Below are positions 17,013 through 26,195 of a stretch of DNA of 64,000 nt, piece after piece (position 1 is the first letter of the stretch; each line of letters begins with the position of its first letter). Under the pieces are notes generated by a model. The model did no database searches, was not told the origin of the DNA, and was given only the letters and a program-made list of their open reading frames with translations. The position numbers and the translations under genes were made by a program. The stretch covers positions 62,001 through 126,000 of the forward strand of contig NZ_JARXXP010000012.1 of assembly GCF_029893965.1 (NCBI RefSeq). Direction: 5' to 3'. Source of the stretch: Paenibacillus sp. PastM-3 (GTDB lineage: Bacteria; Bacillota; Bacilli; Paenibacillales; Paenibacillaceae).

Positions 17013-18713
17013 ATGCCGACACGCTGGTTTTTCCACCATACTGCTGAGGATCCGTTTGCTTTCCCGGACGGAAAAGGGGCACTGAAACTGCGCTTGTTCG
17101 TGCCTGCCGGCCTGCAGCTGTGCTGCACCGTCATTCATTCGGACCGCTATGATTCACCCGGGAGTGAGCAGCCGCTTCTGATGGAGCGGATAGGTTCAGC
17201 CGGAGCTTATGAGCTTCACGAGGCAGTCATTCGGACCGCGACCGGCAGATGCCGCTATGTGTTCCACGCTTCTGATCCGGCTGGTAATTATGCGTGGTAT
17301 GGGGAGAGAGGGGTAGCCGGAAACCGCGAGCATGCCGGAGCTTTTCAGTATGCCTACATGCACCGGCCCGAAGCGCTGGCAGTGCCGTCATGGACCAGCG
17401 GGACGATTGTATACCAGATTTATCCCAGCAGCTATAATCAGGGGACCCTGCGGGGCATTACGGATAAAATCCCGTATCTCCAGGAGCTTGGCGTAACAGC
17501 CGTCTATATGACGCCAATTTTTGAATCCCCATCCGAGCACAAATACAATACTTCCGATTATTACAGGATTGACCCTGCCTTCGGAACCGCAGAGGACCTG
17601 AAAAAATTGGTGGAGGAAGCTCACAGGCACGGTATCCGGGTAATGCTGGATGCGGTGTTCAATCATGCCGGCGATACTTTTTTTGCTTTTCGGGATGTGC
17701 TGGAAAAGGGGGAGCAGTCGCGTTATAAAGACTGGTTCTTTATCCGTTCCTATCCGGTCAGCCAGCTGCCGGCCCCGGCCTATGAAACCTTTGCCAAAGC
17801 CGAAGCGCATATGCCCAAGCTGAACATGGATAATCCCGAAACCGCTGATTATATGCTTGCCGTGGCGAAGCACTGGATTCGTGAGGCGGGAATTGACGGC
17901 TGGCGGCTTGATGTGGCCAATGAGGTGAATCCGCAGTTCTGGACACGGCTGCGCCGCGAGCTCAAGGCGGAATTTCCCGACCTGCTGCTGATCGGCGAAA
18001 TCATGCATGCTTCCGGGTCCTGGCTAAGGGGGGACCAGTTCGACGGCGGGATGAATTATGTGCTGCGGGAGGCGGTACTGGAGTTTTTCGCGCTGCAGTC
18101 AGCCGGGCCCGTACGCTTCATGGAGCAGCTGCTGCATATAGAAGCGCTGTATAATGACCAGGCTAATTCAGCCATGTTCCAATTGCTGGGCAGCCATGAT
18201 ACCGAACGGTTTCTGACCGCCTGCAAGGAGAACGGGCGCGGCTGGAACAGGCAGGGGACAGCGCTTGCCCGGATGAGGCTGGCTGTTTTTTTTCAGATGA
18301 CCTATATCGGAATTCCAATGATCTACTACGGGGATGAAGTCGGCATGGAGGGGGCGACCGACCCGCATTGCCGCAAGCCGATGCTGTGGCTGGAACAGGA
18401 GCAAAACAGGGAGCTCTATGAGTGGTACAAGACGCTGATTGCCTTGAGAAAACAGCATGTAATCCTGCAAAAAGGCGCATTCCGCCCTTGGTTCACCGAT
18501 GAGGTCCGCGGTGTCCTGGGTTTCGTGCGCCGATGGGAACAGGATAAGGTCGCTGTTCTGATTAATAATTCTCCTAATGCCTACCAGCTTGAGCTGAACA
18601 GTTTCCGGTCAGATAAAAAAGTGCTGACCGAGCTGCTCAGCGGACTGACCATCCGCAATACCGGGAAAATGCTTGTTGAGCTTGAGCCGTTCGGCTGTAT
18701 GCTGCTGTATTGA
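17013..18713 (+). CDS. GH13 cyclomaltodextrinase / neopullulanase-like enzyme
   Basis: A 566-residue intracellular alpha-glucan hydrolase without signal peptide. The first 120 residues form a CBM34-like N domain. The barrel shows all GH13 regions: DAVFNHAGD (I), MPKLN (V), GWRLDVANE with the nucleophile Asp (II), LLIGEIMH with the acid/base Glu (III) and LLGSHDTERF with the transition-state Asp (IV). MPKLN and the N domain point to the GH13_20 group that cleaves cyclodextrins, pullulan or maltodextrins. AAGGAGAC precedes the ATG. It is a single gene with a LacI-type operator at its promoter. Substrate is inferred. Confidence 0.9.
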   Translation: MPTRWFFHHTAEDPFAFPDGKGALKLRLFVPAGLQLCCTVIHSDRYDSPGSEQPLLMERIGSAGAYELHEAVIRTATGRCRYVFHASDPAGNYAWYGERGVAGNREHAGAFQYAYMHRPEALAVPSWTSGTIVYQIYPSSYNQGTLRGITDKIPYLQELGVTAVYMTPIFESPSEHKYNTSDYYRIDPAFGTAEDLKKLVEEAHRHGIRVMLDAVFNHAGDTFFAFRDVLEKGEQSRYKDWFFIRSYPVSQLPAPAYETFAKAEAHMPKLNMDNPETADYMLAVAKHWIREAGIDGWRLDVANEVNPQFWTRLRRELKAEFPDLLLIGEIMHASGSWLRGDQFDGGMNYVLREAVLEFFALQSAGPVRFMEQLLHIEALYNDQANSAMFQLLGSHDTERFLTACKENGRGWNRQGTALARMRLAVFFQMTYIGIPMIYYGDEVGMEGATDPHCRKPMLWLEQEQNRELYEWYKTLIALRKQHVILQKGAFRPWFTDEVRGVLGFVRRWEQDKVAVLINNSPNAYQLELNSFRSDKKVLTELLSGLTIRNTGKMLVELEPFGCMLLY

Positions 18714-18717
18714 GCCC

Positions 18718-19788
18718 TTATTTATTTTTCTTGTTTTTCCGGGCCCGGTACTCCTGATTCTCCCACTGCTTCAGCAGCGGATACGGGTCAAAAGCCCATT
18801 CTGTAATGCCGCGGTCACGATAGATGCCGTAGTGCAGATGCGGAGGGAATTTGCCTTGTGTTCCCGGGTTGCCGTAGCCGGAGCTGCCAACCCAGCCGAT
18901 TTGTTGGCCAGGCGTCACAATATCCCCGCGTCCTACAGATTTATCATAACCGGATAAGTGGGCGTAGTAGTGGTACCGGTTTTCGATATCCCGGATACCG
19001 ATCCGCCAGCCTCCGTAACGGTTCCAGCCTTTGGTCTCGACAATGCCGAAGCAGGTGCTGCGTACAGGCATCCCGTGCGGGGCGAACAGGTCCGTCCCTT
19101 CATGAATGCGTGCCCCGCCCCAGCTTCTGCCTGTTCCCCAGGTGCTGCGGTAAGAATAAGAATTGCTGATCGGCAGCGGAAAGGCGCTGCCGGCCAGATC
19201 AAGCCGTCCAAAATACTCGTACAGCTTGGCGAACTGTCCAACCCGCTGGGCAGCGCGGCCGTTATGGTAATATTCCCAGACGGCGATGCTGAAGTCATTA
19301 GCAGAGGTACCGTATTTCAGTAGATGTCTGGCTATGCTGTAGAGCAGATCGGCGTCGTTGTCAGGGTCGGCCAGGCCGTCTCCGGAGCCGTCATGACCCA
19401 TCCCGCCAAAAAAGCGGATGGAATCGGGAGACATATCCTCCTGATCCGGATTCAGCGGTCCGGCCCACACCGGGGCAGGAATCTGGATGCCGGTAAGACG
19501 GGATTTGAGCGGAACTTTGGTGCCGGACTTCTTCTTGGCAATGGTCCGCTCGTATTGATCAATAGCAGCGAAACGGAACCAAGGTATCCCGGTCGCTGCG
19601 CTCATCTGCTCATACAGTTCCTTCCGTGCAGCTGCTACATCTGCTGTGCCGGTTGAGGAACTTCCGGATTGCGTTGCCGGGGCAAAGGCGGCGGCAGCAG
19701 CTTGTTGTACCGGACTGCATATCATAACAGCTGCGCTCAGGCATAAAAGGGCTCTCCATTTTGCTTTTCTTTTGCACAGGACCAGCAT
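18718..19788 (-). CDS. lytH: M23 peptidase, probable LytH spore-cortex endopeptidase
   Basis: A 356-residue secreted zinc peptidase. Residues 1 to about 34 form a signal peptide ending AAAAAFA. The M23/LytM domain in the C-terminal half has the zinc ligands in RIHEGTDLFAPHG and PPHLHYGIY and the family fold PISNSYSYRSTWG to VGSSGYG. LytH of B. subtilis is an L-Ala-D-Glu peptidase that trims cortex peptidoglycan, and its gene is next to yunB; here yunB lies 3.7 kb away and yutD is divergent, which supports this identity. AGGAGGTAG precedes the ATG. It converges with the GH13 gene with only 4 bases between stops. Confidence 0.8.
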   Translation of the reverse strand: MLVLCKRKAKWRALLCLSAAVMICSPVQQAAAAAFAPATQSGSSSTGTADVAAARKELYEQMSAATGIPWFRFAAIDQYERTIAKKKSGTKVPLKSRLTGIQIPAPVWAGPLNPDQEDMSPDSIRFFGGMGHDGSGDGLADPDNDADLLYSIARHLLKYGTSANDFSIAVWEYYHNGRAAQRVGQFAKLYEYFGRLDLAGSAFPLPISNSYSYRSTWGTGRSWGGARIHEGTDLFAPHGMPVRSTCFGIVETKGWNRYGGWRIGIRDIENRYHYYAHLSGYDKSVGRGDIVTPGQQIGWVGSSGYGNPGTQGKFPPHLHYGIYRDRGITEWAFDPYPLLKQWENQEYRARKNKKNK

Positions 19789-19962
19789 GATAACTACCTC
19801 CTACATAAAATGAAGCCTTGACCCGGAATGGTCCGCTGCCGGATGCTTACGTTATAGATTGAGGCAAATGGCTGCATTTTATCCGCATCTGTCTAGAAGT
19901 TCCAGCTTGTCGGGATATTTCGGTCAGACAAATTTCACAAAAACAGGCAAATGCACAGTCCG

Positions 19963-19973
19963 CATGCTATAAT
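19963..19973 (+). promoter_or_regulatory. Extended -10 promoter of yutD
   Basis: CATGCTATAAT contains TG-N-TATAAT, an extended -10 element, about 60 bases before the yutD start; no clear -35 is visible. Confidence 0.5.
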
Positions 19974-20031
19974 ATGAGGCAACGGCTATACACATTGAAA
20001 CTTTTACAGTTGAAAGGCAGGCGACACACGC

Positions 20032-20646
20032 TTGATCGTTATAGGTGGAAAAGGCTACGAGCTAATGCTCGATCATAAAGACGGCTGGAACCCGGAGGCA
20101 TTCCGCGGGCGATACAGCGAGGTGCTGGACCGTTATGATTATATTATTGGTGACTGGGGCTACAGCCAGCTTCGGCTGAAGGGCTTTTTCCGGGACAATC
20201 ACCCTAAGGTGAACCGGGATACGGCCATTTCCGGCATGGTGGATTACATCAACGAATATTGCAACTTCGGATGCGCTTATTTTGTGCTGCATAAATTAAA
20301 GGAAATGCCCAAAGAAGGAGAGTTCAAGGATATTCTGATCAAAGAAGCTCCTGAGCCGGCATCGGCTGACTCCCAGGCGGAGCAGATGGAGCAGGCCGAA
20401 CCCGCGCCTCAAGTAAGAGTGCACCGGGAAGGTCCCAAAAAAGACCGTAACAAGGACGGGGGTTCGTCCAAGGAGCATGGCAAGGAACGGCCTGTGCGCG
20501 AGCATCAGAGCCGGAATCACCGGAATAAAGAGGCGCAGGGCAAGAAGCATCACAAGGATTCCCAGAGCAGACAGCACAACCAGAATCAGCAGCATAACCA
20601 GAGTCAGCCGCAGAATAAGAATCAATCCAATCCTCCTGCCAATTAA
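20032..20646 (+). CDS. yutD: YutD family protein with charged low-complexity tail
   Basis: A 204-residue cytoplasmic protein of unknown function. Residues 1-90 (IVIGGKGYELMLDHKDGWN, DYIIGDWGYSQLRLKGFF, YCNFGCAYFVLHK) are the YutD domain. The remaining half is an acidic stretch followed by a Lys/Arg/His/Gln/Asn-rich tail with QHNQNQQHNQSQPQNKNQ, probably disordered; B. subtilis YutD lacks such a tail as far as I recall. The TTG start at 20032 follows AAAGGCAGG. The gene is divergent from lytH, as part of a yut/yun neighbourhood. Confidence 0.88.
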   Translation: MIVIGGKGYELMLDHKDGWNPEAFRGRYSEVLDRYDYIIGDWGYSQLRLKGFFRDNHPKVNRDTAISGMVDYINEYCNFGCAYFVLHKLKEMPKEGEFKDILIKEAPEPASADSQAEQMEQAEPAPQVRVHREGPKKDRNKDGGSSKEHGKERPVREHQSRNHRNKEAQGKKHHKDSQSRQHNQNQQHNQSQPQNKNQSNPPAN

Positions 20647-20681
20647 CCGGTGCTTGCCGGAATGATTGAAGGACATGAACA

Positions 20682-20728
20682 AAGAGCATCCCGCTAACCA
20701 TGTAGAATGGTTGCCGGGATGCTCTTTT
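20682..20728. terminator. Bidirectional terminator between yutD and the protease gene
   Basis: AGAGCATCCCG and CGGGATGCTCT form an 11-bp stem with A/T runs on both sides, placed between converging genes. Confidence 0.9.
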
Positions 20729-20747
20729 GATTAAAGCGCAGCAAGTA

Positions 20748-22193
20748 TTATTTTACAGATAATTTCAACTGATTGGTTGCTGCATTATAGCTCCAGGTAA
20801 GAGCAGGGAACTTCTTCGCGAACGCACTTACATCAATCAGGGTTTCGTTGTCCTTGGATACCGCCTCTTTGGAGGCCAGTGTAAATCCGAAGACTTTGCC
20901 GGCTCCGTTCGTGAACAGGGCTTTCTTGTTCTTGGAATCCCAGGTAATGTCGCTTTCCACGAGTGCAGCGAGTACGCGTGCTGATGCGTATACTTTGTTA
21001 TTCTGCTTCAGCAGACCGAGGTTTCCGGCAAAAGCATGGCCGTTAACGTCCAGAATGTGGTTATCGCCAGCCAGTGTAATTGTGGTCAATCCGGCGATCC
21101 GCAGAGCGGTAACCAGCTGTGCTGTTTTACTGCCTTGAACCTCGATGTCAGGAGCAAGCCCGATGTGATTAAAATCCTCTTTATTCGGTGTCAGGTACTT
21201 CATCGTAGTCAGCTTAAGCATATCGCCATTGGATACCGGCAGCAGGCTCTGAATACGGGCTTTGCCGTAGGAGCGTGTACCCACGATGGTTGCCAGCTTG
21301 TTGTCGCGCAGGGCGCCGGTCAGTGCTTCTGAAGCACTGGCTGTGTACTCGTTGGTCAGGACAACTACAGGCACGCCGATCTTGGTTCCTGACGTAATGG
21401 TAACCGGTGTAAGTGCACCGCTCTGGTCAGAGGTGTACATCATGATACCGGAATCCATAAACATGGAAGCAATGTTATATGCGGAGTCCATGTAGCCGCC
21501 GGTGTTGTCACGCAGGTCAAGAACAAGTGATTTCATACCCGCAGTCCGCATATTGGCCAGGACCTTGGCGAATTCCTCGTCAGCGCTCTGGCTGAAGCCG
21601 GTAAGGGCAATATAGGCCGTATTAGCGCCGATAATCTGTCCTGTGACCGAGGCGCTGGTAATGGAATTTCTCGTTACGACGATCGTTTTGCTGGCTCCGT
21701 TTCTGCTGATCAGGAGGGTAACCTTCGTTCCGGCAGCTCCGGCGAGCTCATCGCCTGAAGTGTCGCTGATTGCAACACCGTTGATCTTCACAATCGTGTC
21801 ACCACGCTTTAGACCCGCCTGTTCAGCCGGTGAGCCGGCCAGAACCTCTTCAATATAAAGCTCCTTGGAAGAAGGGATATACATCATTCTGATGCCGATT
21901 CCTACATACTCCAGGTCCACCTGATGCTCGAATTCTGCAGCTTCTTCTTTGGTAAGGTAGGTGCTGTAGGGATCTTCCAGCGTGTTGACCATCCCGTCAA
22001 TAGCGCCGCGGATCAGCGTGTCCCGGTCAACGCCTTCCACGTTGTAAGCTTCAAGATACTGCATGATTTCGTTGATCAGATCCATATTAGAGGCAGCTTG
22101 CGCATTATCCGCCGCCTGGGCTGCAGGTGAGAACAGGAGTGACATGGCCAGACAGCCGCTCACCACAGCAGAGATTAATTTTGTCGGTTTCAT
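20748..22193 (-). CDS. S41 family C-terminal processing protease
   Basis: A 481-residue exported serine protease of the CtpA/CtpB type. It has a signal peptide (LISAVVSGCLAMSLLFSPAAQA), an N-terminal helical cap, a PDZ domain (about 110-180, GIGIRMMYIPSSKELYIEE) and the S41 core with the catalytic Ser in NEYTASASEAL and Lys in SYGKARIQSLL. The last 95 residues look like a copper amine oxidase N-terminal (stalk) domain, seen also in the neighbouring gene. I start at ATG 22191-22193, preceded by AAAGGGTG; the frame extends 16 residues further without support. It is followed upstream on the same strand, 48 bases away, by the stalk-domain gene, so the two are probably cotranscribed. Confidence 0.9.
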   Translation of the reverse strand: MKPTKLISAVVSGCLAMSLLFSPAAQAADNAQAASNMDLINEIMQYLEAYNVEGVDRDTLIRGAIDGMVNTLEDPYSTYLTKEEAAEFEHQVDLEYVGIGIRMMYIPSSKELYIEEVLAGSPAEQAGLKRGDTIVKINGVAISDTSGDELAGAAGTKVTLLISRNGASKTIVVTRNSITSASVTGQIIGANTAYIALTGFSQSADEEFAKVLANMRTAGMKSLVLDLRDNTGGYMDSAYNIASMFMDSGIMMYTSDQSGALTPVTITSGTKIGVPVVVLTNEYTASASEALTGALRDNKLATIVGTRSYGKARIQSLLPVSNGDMLKLTTMKYLTPNKEDFNHIGLAPDIEVQGSKTAQLVTALRIAGLTTITLAGDNHILDVNGHAFAGNLGLLKQNNKVYASARVLAALVESDITWDSKNKKALFTNGAGKVFGFTLASKEAVSKDNETLIDVSAFAKKFPALTWSYNAATNQLKLSVK

Positions 22194-22241
22194 AAAATAG
22201 ATGCACCCTTTGAGTTTATTTATTGGCGCTGCGTGCAGCAA

Positions 22242-23414
22242 CTAGTCAAGATAGTAGAAATCATCAATGGTCCAGCCGCCGGTCTCTGTCTGATAGAAGA
22301 TGAACAGCATCGGCTGCTCCACGTTTTCCCCGGTTTTTGCATCCTTGATATTGGTTTCTGCATAGACGGCCGCTTCACCTGCAGCAGCATCGTAGTAATA
22401 AATATTGGAATTGTTCAAGGTATAGCTCAGATCAAGCTGGTTAAAGAATTCCTGAAGGGATTCCTTTCTGGCTGCATTGTATTCTTCACTGTAAGAGGAC
22501 ATCTGGGCCAAAGTGGCATCGACATTCTCAGCGGACATAGCCTGGAAGTATTTGGAGAGGTTATCCTTGATAAGGGCTGCATGGCCCTGGGGAATATCTG
22601 TGGTCTTCATGGCCTGCTCTTTGGTTAACAGTACAGTGCTGTCCTGATTGGTGATCTCGGATATTTTCCAGGAGCCGTTGACACGTACAAGACTGTACAG
22701 ATATTCGTTGCGCTCGTCAGGGAGATAATATCCGCCGGCCCGGACCTCTTTTTCAACTGTGTAAGCTGTAGCTTCATCGCCCTGGACATTAAGCACCTTG
22801 AGGGTTTCGATAGTTGTTCTCATGTCATAGTTCTTAAAAAAATAATTGAGTGAGGTAACATCGTCACTAAAGCTGTCTGCATCATCAATAAGGCTGTAGT
22901 AGCTGACGGCTTTCTCTTCATTGTAATACTGGATCGCCTGTCTGATCAGCGCTGTGATCGCTTGCTCGTCGCTTGCCGCGGTGGATACGGCAGTAGTGAT
23001 CTGCACACTTCTGCTGGAAGCATCCCAGACTGCCGAGCCCCCGGTTGCTTCAGCTACAAAACGGAGCGGAATGTAGGTCGTGCCGTTGCTGGATACAGGG
23101 GCGACTGTCAGTTTCTTGACTGTGCCGTTGACGGTGGCCAGCTTGCTGCCGATCTTCAGGGTAATCGTGAGGTTATCGCTTGTTCCGGTTACAGTACCGG
23201 TTGCGGCATCCCACAGCACCTGCATTCCAAGCTTTTCGAATACAACCCGGAAGGGCACCAGTACGGAATCGTTGTCCAGGTAAGGGGTACCGGCCGGGAA
23301 GGTAAGATTGGTCCCGTTAACGTACACGGAAATAGGTTTTTCTGCTGCAAATGCAGGAACCGAAAGGGCGAGAGCCAGCAGACTGGTCCCTAGTATAGCA
23401 GATATTTTTTTCAA
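22242..23414 (-). CDS. Secreted protein with copper amine oxidase N-terminal (stalk) domain
   Basis: A 390-residue exported protein. After a signal peptide (LLALALSVPAFAAEKPI), residues about 28-145 form one stalk domain with typical motifs: YLDNDSVLVPFRVVFEKLG, VLWDAATGTV, TYIPLRFVAEATG and VWDASSRSVQI. The remaining 240 residues form two related alpha+beta modules (YYNEEKAVSYYSLIDDADSF and DNLSKYFQAMSAENVDATL) that resemble NTF2-like folds. The TTG start follows AAAGGAGAG. It precedes the S41 protease. Function is unknown; wall association is inferred. Confidence 0.8.
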   Translation of the reverse strand: MKKISAILGTSLLALALSVPAFAAEKPISVYVNGTNLTFPAGTPYLDNDSVLVPFRVVFEKLGMQVLWDAATGTVTGTSDNLTITLKIGSKLATVNGTVKKLTVAPVSSNGTTYIPLRFVAEATGGSAVWDASSRSVQITTAVSTAASDEQAITALIRQAIQYYNEEKAVSYYSLIDDADSFSDDVTSLNYFFKNYDMRTTIETLKVLNVQGDEATAYTVEKEVRAGGYYLPDERNEYLYSLVRVNGSWKISEITNQDSTVLLTKEQAMKTTDIPQGHAALIKDNLSKYFQAMSAENVDATLAQMSSYSEEYNAARKESLQEFFNQLDLSYTLNNSNIYYYDAAAGEAAVYAETNIKDAKTGENVEQPMLFIFYQTETGGWTIDDFYYLD

Positions 23415-23539
23415 AAATGATCTCTCCTTTGTGAGTTACAAACTCTATGTAAAATAGGTTCATTATACCATTCGATTTTTCTCTCTGTCTACCAATTCGT
23501 GTCAATAATAATAGAAAAGTTTGTAAAAATCCTGTGCAT

Positions 23540-23573
23540 AAAAAAGCCGGGACTGCTGTTGTTTCCCGGCTGC
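23540..23573 (-). terminator. Terminator of the nadK-side transcript
   Basis: AGCCGGGA and TCCCGGCT flank an ACTGCTGTTGTT-like loop, with six T following on the minus strand, 26 bases after the nadK stop. Confidence 0.8.
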
Positions 23574-23598
23574 TCAAATCATGCTGAAACCAGCTGCT

Positions 23599-24402
23599 CT
23601 AGATCAGAAAAGCTTCACGAACCCGGTTCCAGAAAGGGAAGGGACGGTATCTGGCAAAGCTGATTTTTTTGTCTGACACCTGGCACCGGACGGAAATCAG
23701 ATCATCAACGGGAATGTTGATATGGTCGACCGTCAGCAGCAGGCGCTGATTCTTGCGTGAGTAAATGTCGCAGTGATGGTGCTTGGGCAGCAGTAGCGGC
23801 GAGCCCATCGTGCGGAACACGCGGTTGTTGATGGAGGCGATCTCGGAAATCTGCAGCGCATCAATCGAAGGATGCATCATGGCGCCGCCAAGGCTTTTAT
23901 TGTAAGCCGTGCTGCCCGACGGTGTGGAGACGCAAAGACCGTCGCCGCGGAACATCTCGAAGTTATCATCATTGATGTCCACCTGGATGACCACTGTCCC
24001 GTCAACACCTTTGAGCGTGAATTCATTCAGTGCAATATGGGAAGTGGACCCCGATTTCTTATGGATCTCCAGTTCAAGCAGCGGATACCGTACGATACGG
24101 GGCTTGTGGGGCGGAAGATCGGTGGTTCCGCACATATGGTCGATCAGAGTAGGCAGCTCCTCTGCCTGCCAGTCGGCATAAAACCCCAGATGTCCGGTAT
24201 GCACGCCTACAAAAGCAAGATTGGGAATCTGGTCAATAAAGGTGTGAAAAGCATGCAGCATGGTTCCGTCTCCGCCAATCGAAATGACGATTTCCGGGGA
24301 CTCGGCATCCAGAACGAGGCTGCGCTCCGCCGCCAGCTTGTGAAATTGCTCCGCAAGTTTGATGGACAATTCGTCTCCGCGGTCCAGAACATAATATCTC
24401 AA
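23599..24402 (-). CDS. nadK: NAD kinase
   Basis: The 267-residue enzyme phosphorylates NAD to NADP with ATP or polyphosphate. The catalytic glycine-rich motif is SIGGDGTMLHAF, followed by GVHTGHLGFYADW and the NAD-binding NEFTLKGVDGTVVIQV and SGSTAYNKSLGGAMMHP. Length matches the short Bacillus NadK type. The TTG start is preceded by AAAGGAGCC. It is transcribed alone or with ylbJ upstream, separated by about 130 bases. Confidence 0.96.
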   Translation of the reverse strand: MRYYVLDRGDELSIKLAEQFHKLAAERSLVLDAESPEIVISIGGDGTMLHAFHTFIDQIPNLAFVGVHTGHLGFYADWQAEELPTLIDHMCGTTDLPPHKPRIVRYPLLELEIHKKSGSTSHIALNEFTLKGVDGTVVIQVDINDDNFEMFRGDGLCVSTPSGSTAYNKSLGGAMMHPSIDALQISEIASINNRVFRTMGSPLLLPKHHHCDIYSRKNQRLLLTVDHINIPVDDLISVRCQVSDKKISFARYRPFPFWNRVREAFLI

Positions 24403-24533
24403 GATGTACAGGCTCCTTTGTATGTTTCAGTCATACAACGATCATAATCAATCTTGAACCGGAACACAATATAAGGGCCTGCAAAGAATCACAGCCGGCG
24501 GTGCGAAGAATCACGCCAAGGGACGTTCATGAG

Positions 24534-25784
24534 TCAGGACTGCAGCAGGCGCCGTGCGAAGCTCCGGAGCAGCCAGACCAGCAGCGACAGCAGCAGGGCG
24601 GCTCCGAGCAGCAGGCCGAGCAGGACAAGACTGGCTGCAAAGGCTGGCCCAGGCGCTGACGTTAGCCCGGCAGCCGCCGGCAAAGCGCTGAAGCCCGCGG
24701 AGAGCCCCGGGCTGGTGACAGGCTTCCAGAGCACCAGCAGCAGAACTGCTGACAGCAGGCCATGGACGAGCCTCGCAGCCAGGAAGGGCACATAGCGCAG
24801 TCCGGTGCCGTTCAGAATGCTTGCCACCTGTGCATGAACGGACAACCCTCCCCAGGAAAGGATGAATGCGGCGGCTGAGGCCTTGTACTGCAAGGGGATA
24901 GAGGAAGCCGCTTCACCGGCGGAACGGGCACCGATCGTAACTTCAAAGAACCCGCTGGCGAGCGCTGCCGACAGCTGCTGAGGAAAGCCGGCCAGGGATA
25001 GCACGCCGCCCAGCATACTGAACAAGGCAGACATAATGCCTGCCCGGGTCAGCAGCTCCATCAGAACATTAAAGAATACAACCAGTCCGCCGACAACAAT
25101 TATAAGCTGCAGCGCGGACTGGATGGCACCCTTCAGCAGCTCCCCGAAGCTCCGCCCGTCCCTGCGCCGGGCTTCGGCCATGGAGCTCAGCGCCAGGCGG
25201 AGCCGTCCCCTGGGCTGCGGAGACTCCGCAGTATGGGCTGCTGCCGGAGGAGGGTCAGCGTACTGGTCCCCGCGTCCGTGGAAGGACATTAGCAGTCCGA
25301 CAATTAAGCCGCCGCCATAGTGGGCGAGTGCCAGCACCAGTCCTAAAGAGGCGTCATGGAAAAAACCGACGGATACAGCACCCAGCAGGAAAATCGGGTC
25401 AGAGGAAGTGGTGAAGGCAACCAGACGCTCCCCTTCGGCCCGGCTGATCAGCTGCTGCTCGCGCAGCTTGGCGGTTAATTTGGCGCCGACGGGATACCCG
25501 GAGACATAACCCATCGCCGCAACAAATCCGCCGCTGCCGGGGATATTAAACAGCGGGCGCATCAGCGGGTCCAGCAGTGCCCCGAACAGATGAACGACCC
25601 CGAAGCCCAGCAGCATTTCGGAAATGACGAAGAAGGGAAACAGCGAGGGGAAGAGCACGTCCCACCAGATGGCCAGCCCGCGCAGCGCAGCAGCAAGTGT
25701 GCCGGCAGAATATACGAGCATCAGCAGCATACAGCCGGCCAGAGCAAGGCCCAGAAACGGACCGCCAAGCTTTTTACGAGTCAT
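24534..25784 (-). CDS. ylbJ: Sporulation integral membrane protein YlbJ
   Basis: A 416-residue polytopic membrane protein of the YlbJ/nucleoside-recognition Gate family, needed in B. subtilis for sporulation. Diagnostic stretches include LFPFFVISEMLLGFGVV, GYVSGYPVGAKLTAKL and FTTSSDPIFLLGAVSVGFF, plus a second Gate motif at LQLIIVVGGLVVFFNVLMEL. About eight membrane segments can be seen. I start at ATG 25782-25784, preceded by CGGGAGGCG; the frame continues 27 residues further without support. Codon use is more GC-rich than in its neighbours, with many Ala and Leu at the C terminus. Confidence 0.9.
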   Translation of the reverse strand: MTRKKLGGPFLGLALAGCMLLMLVYSAGTLAAALRGLAIWWDVLFPSLFPFFVISEMLLGFGVVHLFGALLDPLMRPLFNIPGSGGFVAAMGYVSGYPVGAKLTAKLREQQLISRAEGERLVAFTTSSDPIFLLGAVSVGFFHDASLGLVLALAHYGGGLIVGLLMSFHGRGDQYADPPPAAAHTAESPQPRGRLRLALSSMAEARRRDGRSFGELLKGAIQSALQLIIVVGGLVVFFNVLMELLTRAGIMSALFSMLGGVLSLAGFPQQLSAALASGFFEVTIGARSAGEAASSIPLQYKASAAAFILSWGGLSVHAQVASILNGTGLRYVPFLAARLVHGLLSAVLLLVLWKPVTSPGLSAGFSALPAAAGLTSAPGPAFAASLVLLGLLLGAALLLSLLVWLLRSFARRLLQS

Positions 25785-25934
25785 CAGCAACGCCTCCCGG
25801 TCTATGATTAGTTGTATGCGGAAAGCAGGACAAACAGCACAAAAAAAACCGGAAAGCGTTTGCAATAACTTGTGATTTTCAGCCGCGGTTATGGTATTAT
25901 AAAAAGGAATACAATTAGGGATGGAGTGATGGTG

Positions 25935-26030
25935 ATGAGTGTGGTTGCCGGAGTTCTGGTCTGTGCTTTTGTATATGTAATCCGGGTCTCGCTCGTCCCT
26001 CCTGGTGATGAGGAGTTCAGGACCTATTAA
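25935..26030 (+). CDS. Predicted 31-residue membrane peptide
   Basis: The frame reads MSVVAGVLVCAFVYVIRVSL and ends VPPGDEEFRTY. A single hydrophobic segment of about 17 residues is followed by an acidic tail. GATGGAG stands 8 bases before the ATG, a TATTAT/TATAAA promoter-like block lies at 25895-25903, and a terminator follows 10 bases after the stop, so it looks like a complete single-gene unit. I know no family; it is too short for a function call. Confidence 0.55.
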   Translation: MSVVAGVLVCAFVYVIRVSLVPPGDEEFRTY

Positions 26031-26040
26031 ATAATTTACA

Positions 26041-26072
26041 GGGCGCTAAACCTGGTTTAGTGCTCTTTTTTT
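26041..26072 (+). terminator. Terminator after the 31-residue peptide gene
   Basis: GGCGCTAAACC and GGTTTAGTGCTC form the stem, followed by seven T. Confidence 0.85.
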
Positions 26073-26195
26073 GGCATGAGCTTTCGGCTCAGTAAAGTAC
26101 CTGAATCGGCATCCGTGTCAAGGCCCCACTTTGTGGGGTTATTTTGTTATAATGAAAAGGACATACACTAAAAAGGAAGAAAGCTGGTAACCTCC

